Source: PCC-7336 sp039817825 (GTDB lineage Bacteria > Cyanobacteriota > Cyanobacteriia > Thermostichales > PCC-7336). From it: a stretch of DNA of 33,486 nucleotides. The DNA lies in the NCBI GenBank assembly GCA_039817825.1, contig JBCBVA010000030.1:1-33486 (forward strand), read 5' to 3'. How positions within the stretch are numbered: position 1 is the stretch's first letter; every line of letters starts with the position of its first letter. A program made the position numbers and the translations under genes. This document shows positions 7,127 through 15,719 of this stretch, in pieces. Under the pieces are notes generated by a model. The model worked only from the letters and a program-made list of their open reading frames with translations, was not told the origin of the DNA and did not search any database.

Positions 7127-8527
7127 CTAGTGGCCGATCCCAATATAGGTAAAGCCGGCATCCTTCAACACAGTGCGATCGAGGATATTGCGCCCGTCAA
7201 CAATGGCGGGATTGGGCATGAGCTGGGCTAATTTCACAAAATCTAGCGAGCGAAATTCTGGCCACTCAGTCACCAACACAAGAGCATCGCAACCCTCTAC
7301 CGCTTGTTCGATCGTCGACTCAATCGACACCCCGGCATAGTCACCTTCACCATCGGGCCCCGACAAAATTGGGTCGAAGGCTTTCACTTTAGCCCCCAGG
7401 CGATTCAGCTTCTCCGCCAACGTAAGGGAGGGAGCATCCCGCATATCATCCGTATTGGGCTTAAAGGTCATCCCCAACAGACCAACCGTTTTTCCCTTCA
7501 AAATCTTGAGGTGCTGCTGTAATTTCTCAATCACCTGCTGTCGCTGGTATTGATTGACGCTGACGGTGGCCTTCAGCAACTGCGTATCGTAACCATAATC
7601 AGCTCCCGTATGGATGAGCGCTGCTACATCCTTCGGGAAGCACGATCCGCCCCACCCCAACCCCGCTTGCAGGAATTTGGCACCAATCCGGGAATCCAAT
7701 CCGATCCCTTTCGCTACTTCCACCACATCGGCCCCCACCCGATCGCAGATATTGGCAATCTCATTGGCAAAGCTAATCTTGGTGGCCAAAAAGGCATTCG
7801 AGGCATATTTGACCATCTCGGCAGAGCTTAAGTCTGTCACAACCACCGGGACTTCAGGCAACGATTTATCGTCCGCATACCGGCGGTCAATAATGGGTGT
7901 GTATAGCTCCTTCATCAGGGCGATTGCGTCGGGATTATTGCCCCCCAACACAATTCGATCGGGATTGAGGGTGTCGAAAATCGCTGAGCCTTCGCGCAAA
8001 AACTCAGGATTGCTAACAACTTCGAACTTGGGGGTAGGAGCAGCATCAGCAGACGACGTACCAGCTCCAGAGCCGCCAACCCCAACCAGTGCCTGCTGGC
8101 TTTCCGTCATGCCATCCAGCACCAACATGCGCACCCAATCCCCCGATCCAATCGGGACGGTGGACTTATTGACAACGACCTTGAAGTCATCTGCAGTCAG
8201 ATGAGAGCCAATACCACGAGCAACCGCCTCAACAAAGCGGGTATCGCTCTCGCCACTGGGCAGCGGGGGCGTGCCCACTGCAATAAATAAAATATTGCTG
8301 CGCTTTACCCCCATCTCTAGGTCGGTGGTGAACTGAATGCGATCGCTCTCAATAGCCTCCTGCATCAGCTCGGATAATCCAGGCTCAAAGATGGGAGATT
8401 TACCCGCCTGCATGGTTTTGACTTTGGCTTCGTTATTGTCAACGCAAATCACATCGTGGCCGACATGTGCCAAACACACCCCAGTCACCAAGCCAACGTA
8501 ACCGGTTCCAATTACACATACTTGCAT
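7127..8527 (-). CDS. ugd: UDP-glucose 6-dehydrogenase
   Basis: Oxidises UDP-glucose to UDP-glucuronate with two NAD+, feeding exopolysaccharide and nucleotide-sugar pathways. The 466-residue product has the N-terminal NAD motif GTGYVG (7-12), KSTVPIGSGD, VSNPEFLREGSAIFDTLNPDRI, the catalytic cysteine in GWGGSCFPKD (Cys296), and GMTFKPNTDDMRDAPS in the C-terminal UDP-binding domain. A Gly/Ala/Ser-rich linker (about residues 141-167) lies between the NAD domain and VSNPEFL. AGGAG (8535-8539) precedes the ATG and overlaps the stop codon of the decayed decarboxylase gene upstream, suggesting that the two once formed a tight operon. Confidence 0.95.
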   Translation of the reverse strand: MQVCVIGTGYVGLVTGVCLAHVGHDVICVDNNEAKVKTMQAGKSPIFEPGLSELMQEAIESDRIQFTTDLEMGVKRSNILFIAVGTPPLPSGESDTRFVEAVARGIGSHLTADDFKVVVNKSTVPIGSGDWVRMLVLDGMTESQQALVGVGGSGAGTSSADAAPTPKFEVVSNPEFLREGSAIFDTLNPDRIVLGGNNPDAIALMKELYTPIIDRRYADDKSLPEVPVVVTDLSSAEMVKYASNAFLATKISFANEIANICDRVGADVVEVAKGIGLDSRIGAKFLQAGLGWGGSCFPKDVAALIHTGADYGYDTQLLKATVSVNQYQRQQVIEKLQQHLKILKGKTVGLLGMTFKPNTDDMRDAPSLTLAEKLNRLGAKVKAFDPILSGPDGEGDYAGVSIESTIEQAVEGCDALVLVTEWPEFRSLDFVKLAQLMPNPAIVDGRNILDRTVLKDAGFTYIGIGH

Positions 8528-8537
8528 CGACAGTCTC

Positions 8538-9070
8538 CTAGCTCACATGCTGCAGGGAATGAGTAAACAATTCGGTCAGTTCGCAAACGCATGGTTCGTG
8601 CCGAGGCACTCCAGCGTGAACCTCCCTTAAAGAGGGGGGCGAGAACGCAGGCGCTCCCAGTCGCTCCCGAAAATCATCCACAAGCAGGCGCAAGCCCTCA
8701 TGCAGTTGGATGGTGGGAGCCCATCCCAAGCGAGTTTTAGCTAGTGTAGTATCTGGCCGTCGCCGACGGGGATCGTCTTGTGGCAGCGGCTGATTCAGAA
8801 TTTCTGCATTGGGATTAACCATTTTCTGTATGATTTGGGCCAATACGAGAATGGTATATTCCGTAGGATTTTCTAAAATCACCGACCGGCCAATCCCTTC
8901 AATTAATCGAGTCAGACCTTCAATAAGGTCACTAACATAACAAAAGCTGCGGGTTTGAGACCCCTCACCGTATACCATCAACAAAATAGTTTTCAGGGCT
9001 TGCAAGGCGAAATTACTCACCATACGGCCATCGTTTTCAAACATGCGCGATCCGGAGGTATTGAAGATAC
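8538..9070 (-). pseudogene. Decayed 3' half of a UDP-glucuronate decarboxylase (UXS-like) gene
   Basis: An open frame can be read from a TTG at 9194, but only the part from about 9068 onward resembles a known protein. From IFNTSGSRMFENDGRM through GSQTRSFCYVSDLIEGL, NPTEYTILVLAQIIQKMVNP and PLPQDDPRRRRPD to LGWAPTIQLHEGL it follows the C-terminal half of UDP-glucuronate decarboxylase / dTDP-glucose dehydratase-like SDR proteins. The N-terminal half, with the GxxGxxG NAD motif and the YxxxK catalytic pair, is absent and replaced by unrelated basic sequence. Several normally conserved positions have drifted (SGSRM for YGPRM, ALKTILLMVYGEG for ALRGEPLTVYGDG) and 2-3 residues seem lost before NPTEYTI. 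It ends 10 nt before ugd. The reaction it would have catalysed is UDP-glucuronate to UDP-xylose. Confidence 0.82.
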
Positions 9071-9354
9071 AGGCCCCCAAACATCTACGCTTGAGTGACA
9101 ACCTACGTTTAGAGACGTGGCATCCGGAACATAATCTGGATCGGTTACCTGAACCAGGCTGTTCTCTGTCTACAAATGACGCAAATTGTGTCAACTATAA
9201 TAGTCGAATTTCAGTCATGCCCGTGTATAGGTATACAAATTAGCCATAAAAGTACTTAGAGTAGCAGTTAGACAGGTCCAAAATTGAATCGGCTGGAAAT
9301 CTCCAGATTGAAAGACACCTTAATTCATGGCGGTGACATCTCTTCTTCTGTAGT

Positions 9355-10146
9355 TTATTTAGTCGAGCAATTCATCGTCTGCAAGGCCAGGCCCAAGTCT
9401 TCTGCCACAGCACTCAGCTCCCTCAGCGCTCGTAACGACCCCACAATTAAATGTCGAGAGCGCAGGGGATGCCGCAGCATTTGAGCGGTTAATTGTAGGG
9501 GGGATAAAGATCCATCAGGATTCAACGCAGCATTTAAGTCGGGTAAATCGTTGATGCAATCATCACTGACCACCCGCACCATTGCTACCGCTACTGGATG
9601 TTGGCTTACTAGGCGTTGGCTCACTGGGCGCTGGCTCAATACCGCCAGCACGGCAGCTCCTTCCATATCGATAATTGTGGCTCCAGTTAACTGCTGCAAG
9701 CGATGCTTTTCAGTTGCTAAACAAACCGCGCGATCGGTGCTCACCATCAGCGTAGGATCGCCCGTTAACGCGTCAGACGATAATAGAGCTGCCTTCAACG
9801 CTTGGCACAACGCTGGGTCAAACGGTTGCTGGATAGGTACAGAGTCTGTGGATTGCCTTGCAGAGAACTGTGTCACGCACACATCGGGCACGACCCGCTG
9901 TCCCACAGTCACAGACGGGGATAATCCACCGCACACCCCCATAACGACAATATTGAGCGATCGCTCTACCGTCGGCAGTGCCAATGGCAAACGAGCCAAG
10001 TACTCCATCACAGGCAAGGGGCCCACCGGAATGGCAACCGTTGTCGGCAAGGGCTTCAAACTAGATTTACGCAATCCCCTAACAACGGCCTGATGTTCCG
10101 CCCCCTGCGGCACCAAAATTAAGTCAATTGCTTCAGATAAAGGCAT
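9355..10146 (-). CDS. hpnG: Hopanoid-associated nucleoside phosphorylase/nucleosidase HpnG
   Basis: Member of the purine nucleoside phosphorylase / MTA-SAH nucleosidase fold. HpnG removes adenine from adenosylhopane to give ribosylhopane or its phosphate, the step after HpnH in hopanoid side-chain synthesis. The 263-residue product shows GVCGGLSPSVTVGQRVVPD (nucleobase/phosphate region) and TIIDMEGAAVLAVL, the substrate-binding Met-Glu pair typical of the superfamily. The C-terminal part (DLPDLNAALNPDGS, then LRHPLRSRHLIVGSLRAL) fits the HpnG branch better than generic MTA nucleosidase. A short local duplication, SQRPVSQRLVSQHPV, precedes the AVAMVRVVSDD strand. Family is clear; the HpnG call rests partly on the divergent hpnA-hpnH neighbours. 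Confidence 0.75.
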   Translation of the reverse strand: MPLSEAIDLILVPQGAEHQAVVRGLRKSSLKPLPTTVAIPVGPLPVMEYLARLPLALPTVERSLNIVVMGVCGGLSPSVTVGQRVVPDVCVTQFSARQSTDSVPIQQPFDPALCQALKAALLSSDALTGDPTLMVSTDRAVCLATEKHRLQQLTGATIIDMEGAAVLAVLSQRPVSQRLVSQHPVAVAMVRVVSDDCINDLPDLNAALNPDGSLSPLQLTAQMLRHPLRSRHLIVGSLRALRELSAVAEDLGLALQTMNCSTK

Positions 10147-10434
10147 ACTTCAGGTCAGGGGATTGTAGATATCAACAAAACTGGGCGTAAATTCATCTCT
10201 CAGCATTCTGGTTTGGGTGAGGTCAGCAGCGTTCCCGTACCAACCATGATTTGCCCTGGCTAAATGTGACGCTGTAAGACCATCCTCGATCTTGCCCCCC
10301 ACCAAACTGACCATGATAGTCATACTGTATGCCGCCTGAGGATTGCTCACCCCACAGCAATCATGGCCGCAGCCTGTTAACCGGGCACAATGATTTGAGC
10401 ACTACCATTCGAGCAAAGGAGTAACAGAGGCATC
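10147..10434. other. Divergent control region of hpnG and hpnA
   Basis: 288 nt between the two divergent hopanoid genes. It should contain both promoters, but I see no strong -35/-10 pair. An open frame of 66 codons on the minus strand (10150-10350) does not resemble a protein. The hpnA ribosome binding site is at about 10415-10430. Confidence 0.5.
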
Positions 10435-11427
10435 GTGCGAGCATTTGTGACGGGTGGTACGGGATTTGTGGGGGCCAATCTCGTTCGGTTGCTACTGGAC
10501 GAAGGCTATGAGGTTCGGGCGTTAGCTCGCCACTCCAGTAGCTTAGACAATCTAACAGGGCTGAATGTAGAGATTGTTCGGGGAGATTTGAACGATCCGC
10601 AGCTTTCTCATCAGATGCGCGGATGCGACTGCCTCTTCCATGTGGCCGCTCGCTACTCCTTGCTGCAACGCGATCGCGACGCCCTGCACCGAGACAATGT
10701 CTTCGGAACTCGCAATGTCCTCAAAGCCGCCCGTGAAGCCGATGTGGAACGCACGGTCTACACCAGCTCAGTAGCAGCCATTGGGGTAAAGCCCCACGGA
10801 GCCGTAGCCGACGAAACTTATCAATCAGAGGTCAATAGCCTGGTTGGTTGCTACAAACAGTCGAAATACTGGGCCGAGCAGGAGGCGATCGCCGCTGCAC
10901 AATCGGGCCAACACGTGGCGATCGTCAATCCATCCACCCCGATTGGCCCTTGGGACATCAAACCCACCCCTACCGGAGATATCATCCTGCGATTTCTGCG
11001 GCGGAAAATGCCTGCTTACGTTGACACCGGGCTGAATCTAATTGACGTCCGCGACGTCGCCAAAGGCCATCTTCTCGCCCTACAACAGGCCAAGTCTGGA
11101 GAACGTTATATCCTGGGTCACCACAACATCACTCTCAAGCACATGCTCGATCGCCTCTCGGATATCACCGGCTTACCTGCCCCCCAAGCAACCGTCCCCC
11201 TGTGGTTGCCACTCGCTGTAGCGTGGTTCGAAGAAACTATCTTGACCCGATTGGGCCAAGAACCATCGATTCCCATCGACGGTGTACGCATGTCAGCCGA
11301 GCCCATGTACTACACCCCCGCAAAAGCCGTACGAGAACTGGGGTTGCCTCAATCCTCCATCGATACAGCACTCTCCGATGCGATTGAGTGGTTTTACGAG
11401 CGAGGGTATGCCACAGTTAAAGAATGA
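10435..11427 (+). CDS. hpnA: Hopanoid-associated sugar epimerase HpnA
   Basis: Extended short-chain dehydrogenase/reductase of the NAD-dependent epimerase type that accompanies hopanoid gene sets; its exact substrate is not settled in general knowledge. The 330-residue protein has TGGTGFVG (residues 6-13), FHVAARYSL, a Ser/Tyr/Lys catalytic set with YKQSK (Tyr140, Lys144), and NPSTPIGPWDIKPTPTG, which is characteristic of HpnA. The start is GTG at 10435, with CAGAGG a few nucleotides upstream and AAAGGAG slightly farther. It is 71 nt upstream of hpnH on the same strand, probably an operon, and divergent from hpnG. Confidence 0.9.
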   Translation: MRAFVTGGTGFVGANLVRLLLDEGYEVRALARHSSSLDNLTGLNVEIVRGDLNDPQLSHQMRGCDCLFHVAARYSLLQRDRDALHRDNVFGTRNVLKAAREADVERTVYTSSVAAIGVKPHGAVADETYQSEVNSLVGCYKQSKYWAEQEAIAAAQSGQHVAIVNPSTPIGPWDIKPTPTGDIILRFLRRKMPAYVDTGLNLIDVRDVAKGHLLALQQAKSGERYILGHHNITLKHMLDRLSDITGLPAPQATVPLWLPLAVAWFEETILTRLGQEPSIPIDGVRMSAEPMYYTPAKAVRELGLPQSSIDTALSDAIEWFYERGYATVKE

Positions 11428-11498
11428 TTTCAAATCGTTAATAAGTGGGCATAGATATCAACAGCCCTCCCCCCCCTGGTATGTGAAGGAGCGAGTTC

Positions 11499-12521
11499 AT
11501 GGCAGTCAACGTTCAACAAGCGGTCTCCGTTGGAAAATATCTGGTCTCTCAGCGAGTCAAAGGCCGGCAGAAGTACCCATTGGTACTCATGCTCGAACCG
11601 TTATTCCGCTGTAACTTGGCTTGCCCTGGCTGCGGAAAGATCCAGCACCCTAACGAGATTCTCCGACAACAACTAACCCCTGAAGAGTGCTTCAAAGCTG
11701 TTGAAGAGTGCGGAGCTCCCGTTGTTTCCATCCCTGGTGGGGAACCTCTTCTTCACCCTCAAATGGCTGAAATCGTAGAGGGTTTGGTTGCACGCAAGAA
11801 ATTTGTCTACCTCTGCACCAATGCCATTCTGCTGGAGAAGAACCTCGATAAATTCACACCATCCGAATATCTAACCTTCAGCATCCACCTAGACGGACTG
11901 GGCAGCCACCACGACAAAGCCGTCGATCGCGAAGGTGTCTTCGATGTGGCGATCGCGGCGATCAAAGCGGCCAAAGCAAAAGGATTCCGCGTCACCACCA
12001 ACACCACCGTGTTCAACGATGCCGATCCAGCAGAAGTCCAAAACTTCTTTAACTACGTCTCCGAGCTGGGCGTAGACGGCATGATGGTTTCTCCGGGCTA
12101 CAGCTACGAATGGGCTCCCGACCAAGACCACTTCCTGCGCCGCGAAGAAACCAAGGCTCTGTTCCGTGAAATCCTTGCCCCCTTCAAAGCGGGTAAAACC
12201 AAGTGGAGCTTTAACCACAATCCCCTCTTCCTAGATTTTCTGACTGGAGAGAAAGAATACGACTGCACCCCTTGGGGCAGCCCTAGCTACAGCGTTCTAG
12301 GCTGGCAAAAGCCCTGCTACCTGCTGAATGAAGGACACTACGAAACCTTCCAGGAGCTGATGGATAACACCGACTGGGAAAACTACGGTCGTTCCAGTGG
12401 CAACCCTAAATGCGCCGACTGCATGGTGCACTGTGGTTACGAGCCAACGGCTGCAGAAGATGCCATGGCTCCCAAGAACATTGCCCGCTCCCTCGGTAGC
12501 GTTCTGGGCTTTGCGAAATAG
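11499..12521 (+). CDS. hpnH: Adenosyl-hopene transferase HpnH (radical SAM)
   Basis: Radical SAM enzyme that couples a 5'-deoxyadenosyl group to hopene, committing it to extended C35 hopanoids. The 340-residue product carries the iron-sulfur motif CNLACPGC (Cys38, 42, 45), VSIPGGEPLLHPQM (the GGEP SAM-binding strand), YLTFSIHLDGL, and a cysteine-containing C-terminal segment CADCMVHCGYEPTA. AAGGAG lies 7 nt before the ATG. The gene follows hpnA and is followed by two hairpins at 12604-12701. Confidence 0.95.
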   Translation: MAVNVQQAVSVGKYLVSQRVKGRQKYPLVLMLEPLFRCNLACPGCGKIQHPNEILRQQLTPEECFKAVEECGAPVVSIPGGEPLLHPQMAEIVEGLVARKKFVYLCTNAILLEKNLDKFTPSEYLTFSIHLDGLGSHHDKAVDREGVFDVAIAAIKAAKAKGFRVTTNTTVFNDADPAEVQNFFNYVSELGVDGMMVSPGYSYEWAPDQDHFLRREETKALFREILAPFKAGKTKWSFNHNPLFLDFLTGEKEYDCTPWGSPSYSVLGWQKPCYLLNEGHYETFQELMDNTDWENYGRSSGNPKCADCMVHCGYEPTAAEDAMAPKNIARSLGSVLGFAK

Positions 12522-12603
12522 AGCTGGCGTTTAAGTTGAACTCAGAGCGGTAAGGTCTCTCTTTCTCTCTCGTAGATCGGCGAAACCAATAGGGGTTAAG
12601 CCT

Positions 12604-12626
12604 CTTTCTCCCAATGTGGGAGAAAG
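12604..12626. repeat. Hairpin downstream of hpnH
   Basis: Perfect 10-bp stem, CTTTCTCCCA (12604-12613) and TGGGAGAAAG (12617-12626), with a 3-nt loop. Only GGTTT follows, so its terminator activity is uncertain; it may stabilise the 3' end. Confidence 0.65.
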
Positions 12627-12668
12627 GGTTTGCTGGAGAGATATCGAACTTAGGTTTGCCAGCAAATA

Positions 12669-12701
12669 ACCGTGCGCCCTTTCCATGAAGCGCACGGTTT
12701 T
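12669..12701 (+). terminator. Probable terminator of the hpnA-hpnH transcript
   Basis: ACCGTGCGC (12669-12677) pairs with GCGCACGGT (12690-12698), followed by a short TTTT. It lies between the convergent genes hpnH and the squalene-synthase-like gene. Confidence 0.65.
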
Positions 12702-12798
12702 CGTATTCCAGTCCTGAAGAATTATGTCAGGCCATAACACAGCCTAAAAAGAGGACGGTTCGCAATCAGGTGGATGTCTAAAATCTAGTCAACGCCAC

Positions 12799-13629
12799 TT
12801 AGCGACGGCGGAAGCTACCGACTGTGACTTCTTTCACCAACGCCATAACAGCCGCGCGCGTTAGTTTCTCCTCTCCGCGCTCCAACGCATCTAGCGTCGC
12901 GTGAGCTAACGTTAGTGGAATTCGGCAGAAATCTAACGTAGGTCCTTTGGGGAGAGAGTCAGTGTAACGGTCGGCTAGCGATAGATTGTAGCGGGCATAG
13001 TCTTGCATATTGTCCACCGTCCAATCATCCGGGAAGAAACTCACCCCTCTGACACCATCTTCTTTGTAATTGCGCAAAATGTTGACTGACTGTAGCCCCC
13101 GACCAAATCCCAAGGCCAATCCGCGATCGGTTTTTGTCCCATCGTGCCACTGCCACAGATCGGACAGCATCAGCCCCACTGCTCCAGCAACACTAAAGGT
13201 ATAGCTATCTAAGTCTGCTTTCGTGTGAATCGTCCAGTTCACATCGGCCCAGTGAGCCATGCGATCGGACATCGCGGCTGTTGCATCCCAAATGCGCGGG
13301 GCAATGTCAGGAGGAGCCAGCAGAGCCCATTCACCAATACGCAGACTAACTTCCGGGAGCGTCCCCTCAAAATCGTGCAAGCCTGCTGCAAACTGTTCGA
13401 CAGAAGCATCTATCACTCCCGACTGCAGGTTGAGGCTCACCTGTCTGAGCAATCGGGACTTCACAGCATTGGGCAGCTCGGGGTGATCTTCAATTTCATC
13501 GATCGCCCGCATGCAGAGATAAGCGGCAGACACCGCTTCCAACAAACCATCGGGTAGGCGACTAATGGGAATATAGAAAGTTCGGCTGGTCTTTTCTAGA
13601 ATATCTAACGCACTTTTTCGAATACTCAT
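12799..13629 (-). CDS. Squalene/phytoene synthase family protein, squalene-synthase-like
   Basis: Head-to-head prenyl transferase fold. Residues below are counted from an upstream ATG at 13653. Motif 1, YLCMRAIDEIED with Asp52 and Asp56, resembles the ALDTxED of squalene synthases more than the phytoene synthase form. Motif 2 is LQSVNILRNYKEDG, with Asn195 where the first Asp of the second Asp-rich motif is usually found; Asp199 is present. SFFPDDW and FCRIPLTLAHATL also match squalene synthases (FWPxxxW, FCAIPxxxAxATL). There is no C-terminal membrane anchor. I prefer the ATG at 13629 (276 residues), preceded by GAGG, over the ATG at 13653. Its position next to hpnH suggests that it supplies squalene for hopanoids. 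Phytoene synthase is less likely. Confidence 0.78.
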   Translation of the reverse strand: MSIRKSALDILEKTSRTFYIPISRLPDGLLEAVSAAYLCMRAIDEIEDHPELPNAVKSRLLRQVSLNLQSGVIDASVEQFAAGLHDFEGTLPEVSLRIGEWALLAPPDIAPRIWDATAAMSDRMAHWADVNWTIHTKADLDSYTFSVAGAVGLMLSDLWQWHDGTKTDRGLALGFGRGLQSVNILRNYKEDGVRGVSFFPDDWTVDNMQDYARYNLSLADRYTDSLPKGPTLDFCRIPLTLAHATLDALERGEEKLTRAAVMALVKEVTVGSFRRR

Positions 13630-13844
13630 GCCGCTCGTCCTCACACAACTCATCTAGAGCATACAGTTACCAATGCCTGCAGGCCAGAACCGAGGTTAGC
13701 CTGGGAGGCTACTTCTCAAGCAGTTAACGGGCCGTTTGAGGATAGGTCTGGAGAGTCGTTCTGCTTTAATGTAGCTTGCTCTCCTTCCAACCAGCATCGC
13801 AGGCTTGAAACCATCAATCTGTTCGGATGGTACCCATTTCAGCG

Positions 13845-14927
13845 TTAGAGAGTACTGGGAGCTGTCAGGCTGGAGCGTTTGCGGGCTAATTCAGCCGCTA
13901 AATTAATGGCTTCGATCAGGCTGCGGGGATCAGCTATTCCTTGACCTGCGATATCAAATGCCGTGCCGTGATCGGGGGATGTGCGAATAAACGGCAAGCC
14001 AACGGTAACGTTGACGGCGCGATCGAAGGCCATCAGCTTCACGGGAATCAGTCCTTGATCGTGATAGAGGGCCAGATAGGCATCCAGATCGGTAAGAGCG
14101 TTACCCTGCACGGCGGTAAACCATGCTTTGCCGGCAGGAACCCACATGGTGTCGGGGGGGATAGGGCCGATCGCCTCCGGAAACTCCTGAATAACGTCCT
14201 CAATCCACTCAATCTCTTCACGCCCCAACTGTCCGGCTTCACCGCTATGAGGATTGAGACCCGCCACCGCCACTCTCGGGGAATCGATCCCAAAGTCCTG
14301 TCTCAACGTGTCAATCAGTAGCTGTAATTTTCGCCGCAGCACCGCTGGAGTAAGCTGTTCCGGCACCTGTCGCAACGAAATATGGGTGGTGGCCAACATC
14401 GCAATCAAGCGCCACTGAGTGTGAGGAGAGCGAGCAACAAACATCATGCCGAAGCGATCGCGGTTGGCAGCGCGGGCGCACACCTCTGTTTGACCGGGAA
14501 AGTGGTGACCTGCCGCAGCCCAGGCAAATTTAGCAATGGGAGAGGTCACGACTGCATCGAAGTGGCCAGCCAGCGTGCGATCGATCGCAGTTGCAAGATA
14601 GCGATAGCTCGCCGAACCGCTGGCTACACTACCTATACCAAGCTCGAACCGGCACGGTACTTGACTGCTCGTACTCGTTGCGTCAGTCCAATCATCAAAA
14701 ATAGTAAGAGATGACAGAGAAGCCATATGGCACTGACTGGCTAGTGCTGAGTGCGTAGCCTCCAAAACCGACCGATCTCCAAAAACAACGATATCTGCAA
14801 CATTTCGAACATCCGCTGCAGCGCAAGCTTTCAGGACTATTTCAGGACCGATACCGGCTGGGTCCCCTAGTGTTAGAGCAATACGGGGTTTGGAATTCAC
14901 AACAGCCGAAGAGCAAGACAATATCAA
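13845..14927 (-). CDS. pdxA: 4-hydroxythreonine-4-phosphate dehydrogenase
   Basis: NAD-dependent, metal-dependent enzyme of pyridoxal 5'-phosphate synthesis. Landmarks are LTLGDPAGIGPEI near the N-terminus, TSPIAKFAWAAAGHHFPGQTE (substrate and metal His region), GLNPHSGEAGQLGREE, and YHDQGLIPVKLMAFDRAVNVTVGLP with SPDHGTAFDIAG, all typical of PdxA. The longest frame begins at a TTG (14927); a GTG at 14900 is an equally plausible start because only about 14 residues precede the conserved LTLGDPAG. No clear ribosome binding site is seen for either. The neighbours are not related to vitamin B6. Confidence 0.94.
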   Translation of the reverse strand: MILSCSSAVVNSKPRIALTLGDPAGIGPEIVLKACAAADVRNVADIVVFGDRSVLEATHSALASQCHMASLSSLTIFDDWTDATSTSSQVPCRFELGIGSVASGSASYRYLATAIDRTLAGHFDAVVTSPIAKFAWAAAGHHFPGQTEVCARAANRDRFGMMFVARSPHTQWRLIAMLATTHISLRQVPEQLTPAVLRRKLQLLIDTLRQDFGIDSPRVAVAGLNPHSGEAGQLGREEIEWIEDVIQEFPEAIGPIPPDTMWVPAGKAWFTAVQGNALTDLDAYLALYHDQGLIPVKLMAFDRAVNVTVGLPFIRTSPDHGTAFDIAGQGIADPRSLIEAINLAAELARKRSSLTAPSTL

Positions 14928-15024
14928 TCAAAGTCGGACCAAGATGGAAGAAACCTGACAAGCACCAAAGCCTTGCAATTTACCAATGAGCGCTCTTCAG
15001 ATCCTCAACCGGTCGGCCGATATA

Positions 15025-15576
15025 TCAATCACAATCGAGCGAATCACGGGTGGGCACCCCTGAAACTGGGTTGACACCGGAGGCACGGTCGCAGAGATCG
15101 GCCTGAGTATCGCTACGCATGAGGGCATTGGTGAAATCTGCCCCTTCGATGTCGCTATCCTCCAGTTTGGCCATCCACATGAGGCTATCCACAAACAGTG
15201 CCCCTTTAAGATCTGCCTGGCGCAGATTAGCCATGTCCAGCGTCGCCTCGCTTAAATCAGCCCCACTAAGGTTGCTGCGCACCAAGTTGGCTCCAAACAA
15301 TGATGTCCCGACCGCATTCGCATTGCTGAGATCGGCAAATTTGAGATTGGCCTTTACAAACGAATCCTGAGTGAGATCGCGATTTGCAAAGTCACGCCCT
15401 TGCAAATCTTCTTTATCAAAGTTGTCCGCCAAGGCCACAGGAGTTATGACGGCGAACAGTAACAGGCAACATACAGCTAGGCGGCAAATCCGGTGAACTG
15501 ACAATGGTTGTAAAGACCGTGCCTGATTCCAGAGATTTGCAACATTCAAGCAAAATGTCTGCAGCAGAGCGACCAC
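15025..15576 (-). CDS. Exported pentapeptide-repeat protein (thylakoid-lumen type)
   Basis: 183 residues starting at a GTG (15576). A hydrophobic segment near residue 30-50 (LAVCCLLLFAVITPVALA) followed by DN looks like a signal peptide with an Ala-x-Ala cleavage site. The mature part is a run of A(D/N)LXX pentapeptide repeats, including FADLSNANAVG and GADLSEATLDMANL, which form a right-handed quadrilateral beta helix. The C-terminal tail LCDRASGVNPVSGV..TRDSLDC has two cysteines and is shared by lumenal pentapeptide proteins of cyanobacteria and plastids. The molecular role is unknown. The true start may be somewhat downstream. Confidence 0.85.
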   Translation of the reverse strand: MVALLQTFCLNVANLWNQARSLQPLSVHRICRLAVCCLLLFAVITPVALADNFDKEDLQGRDFANRDLTQDSFVKANLKFADLSNANAVGTSLFGANLVRSNLSGADLSEATLDMANLRQADLKGALFVDSLMWMAKLEDSDIEGADFTNALMRSDTQADLCDRASGVNPVSGVPTRDSLDCD

Positions 15577-15719
15577 AGTTGGTTCATCTCCTTCGTAGAA
15601 CTTCTATTATTCTCATCGATCCGGGCCATCAAAACTACTCGAATCTTTGGTTTCTCAACCTTTTTTACCCGATCGCTCGCTGTTTGTACGATCCGATTGT
15701 ATTTCAGCCCCGAAAATCC

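Noticed and set aside
7614..8204. 196-codon plus-strand frame opposite ugd
   Set aside because: It is the mirror of a well-supported gene; composition (Ser/Thr/Ala-rich) is typical of antisense frames.
10150..10350. 66-codon minus-strand frame just upstream of hpnG
   Set aside because: It ends 4 nt before hpnG, which looks operon-like, but it has no convincing start signal or recognisable sequence and would occupy the divergent promoter region.
15504..15719. 72-residue N-terminal extension of YraN
   Set aside because: It has no similarity to the family and would overlap the divergent pentapeptide-repeat gene.
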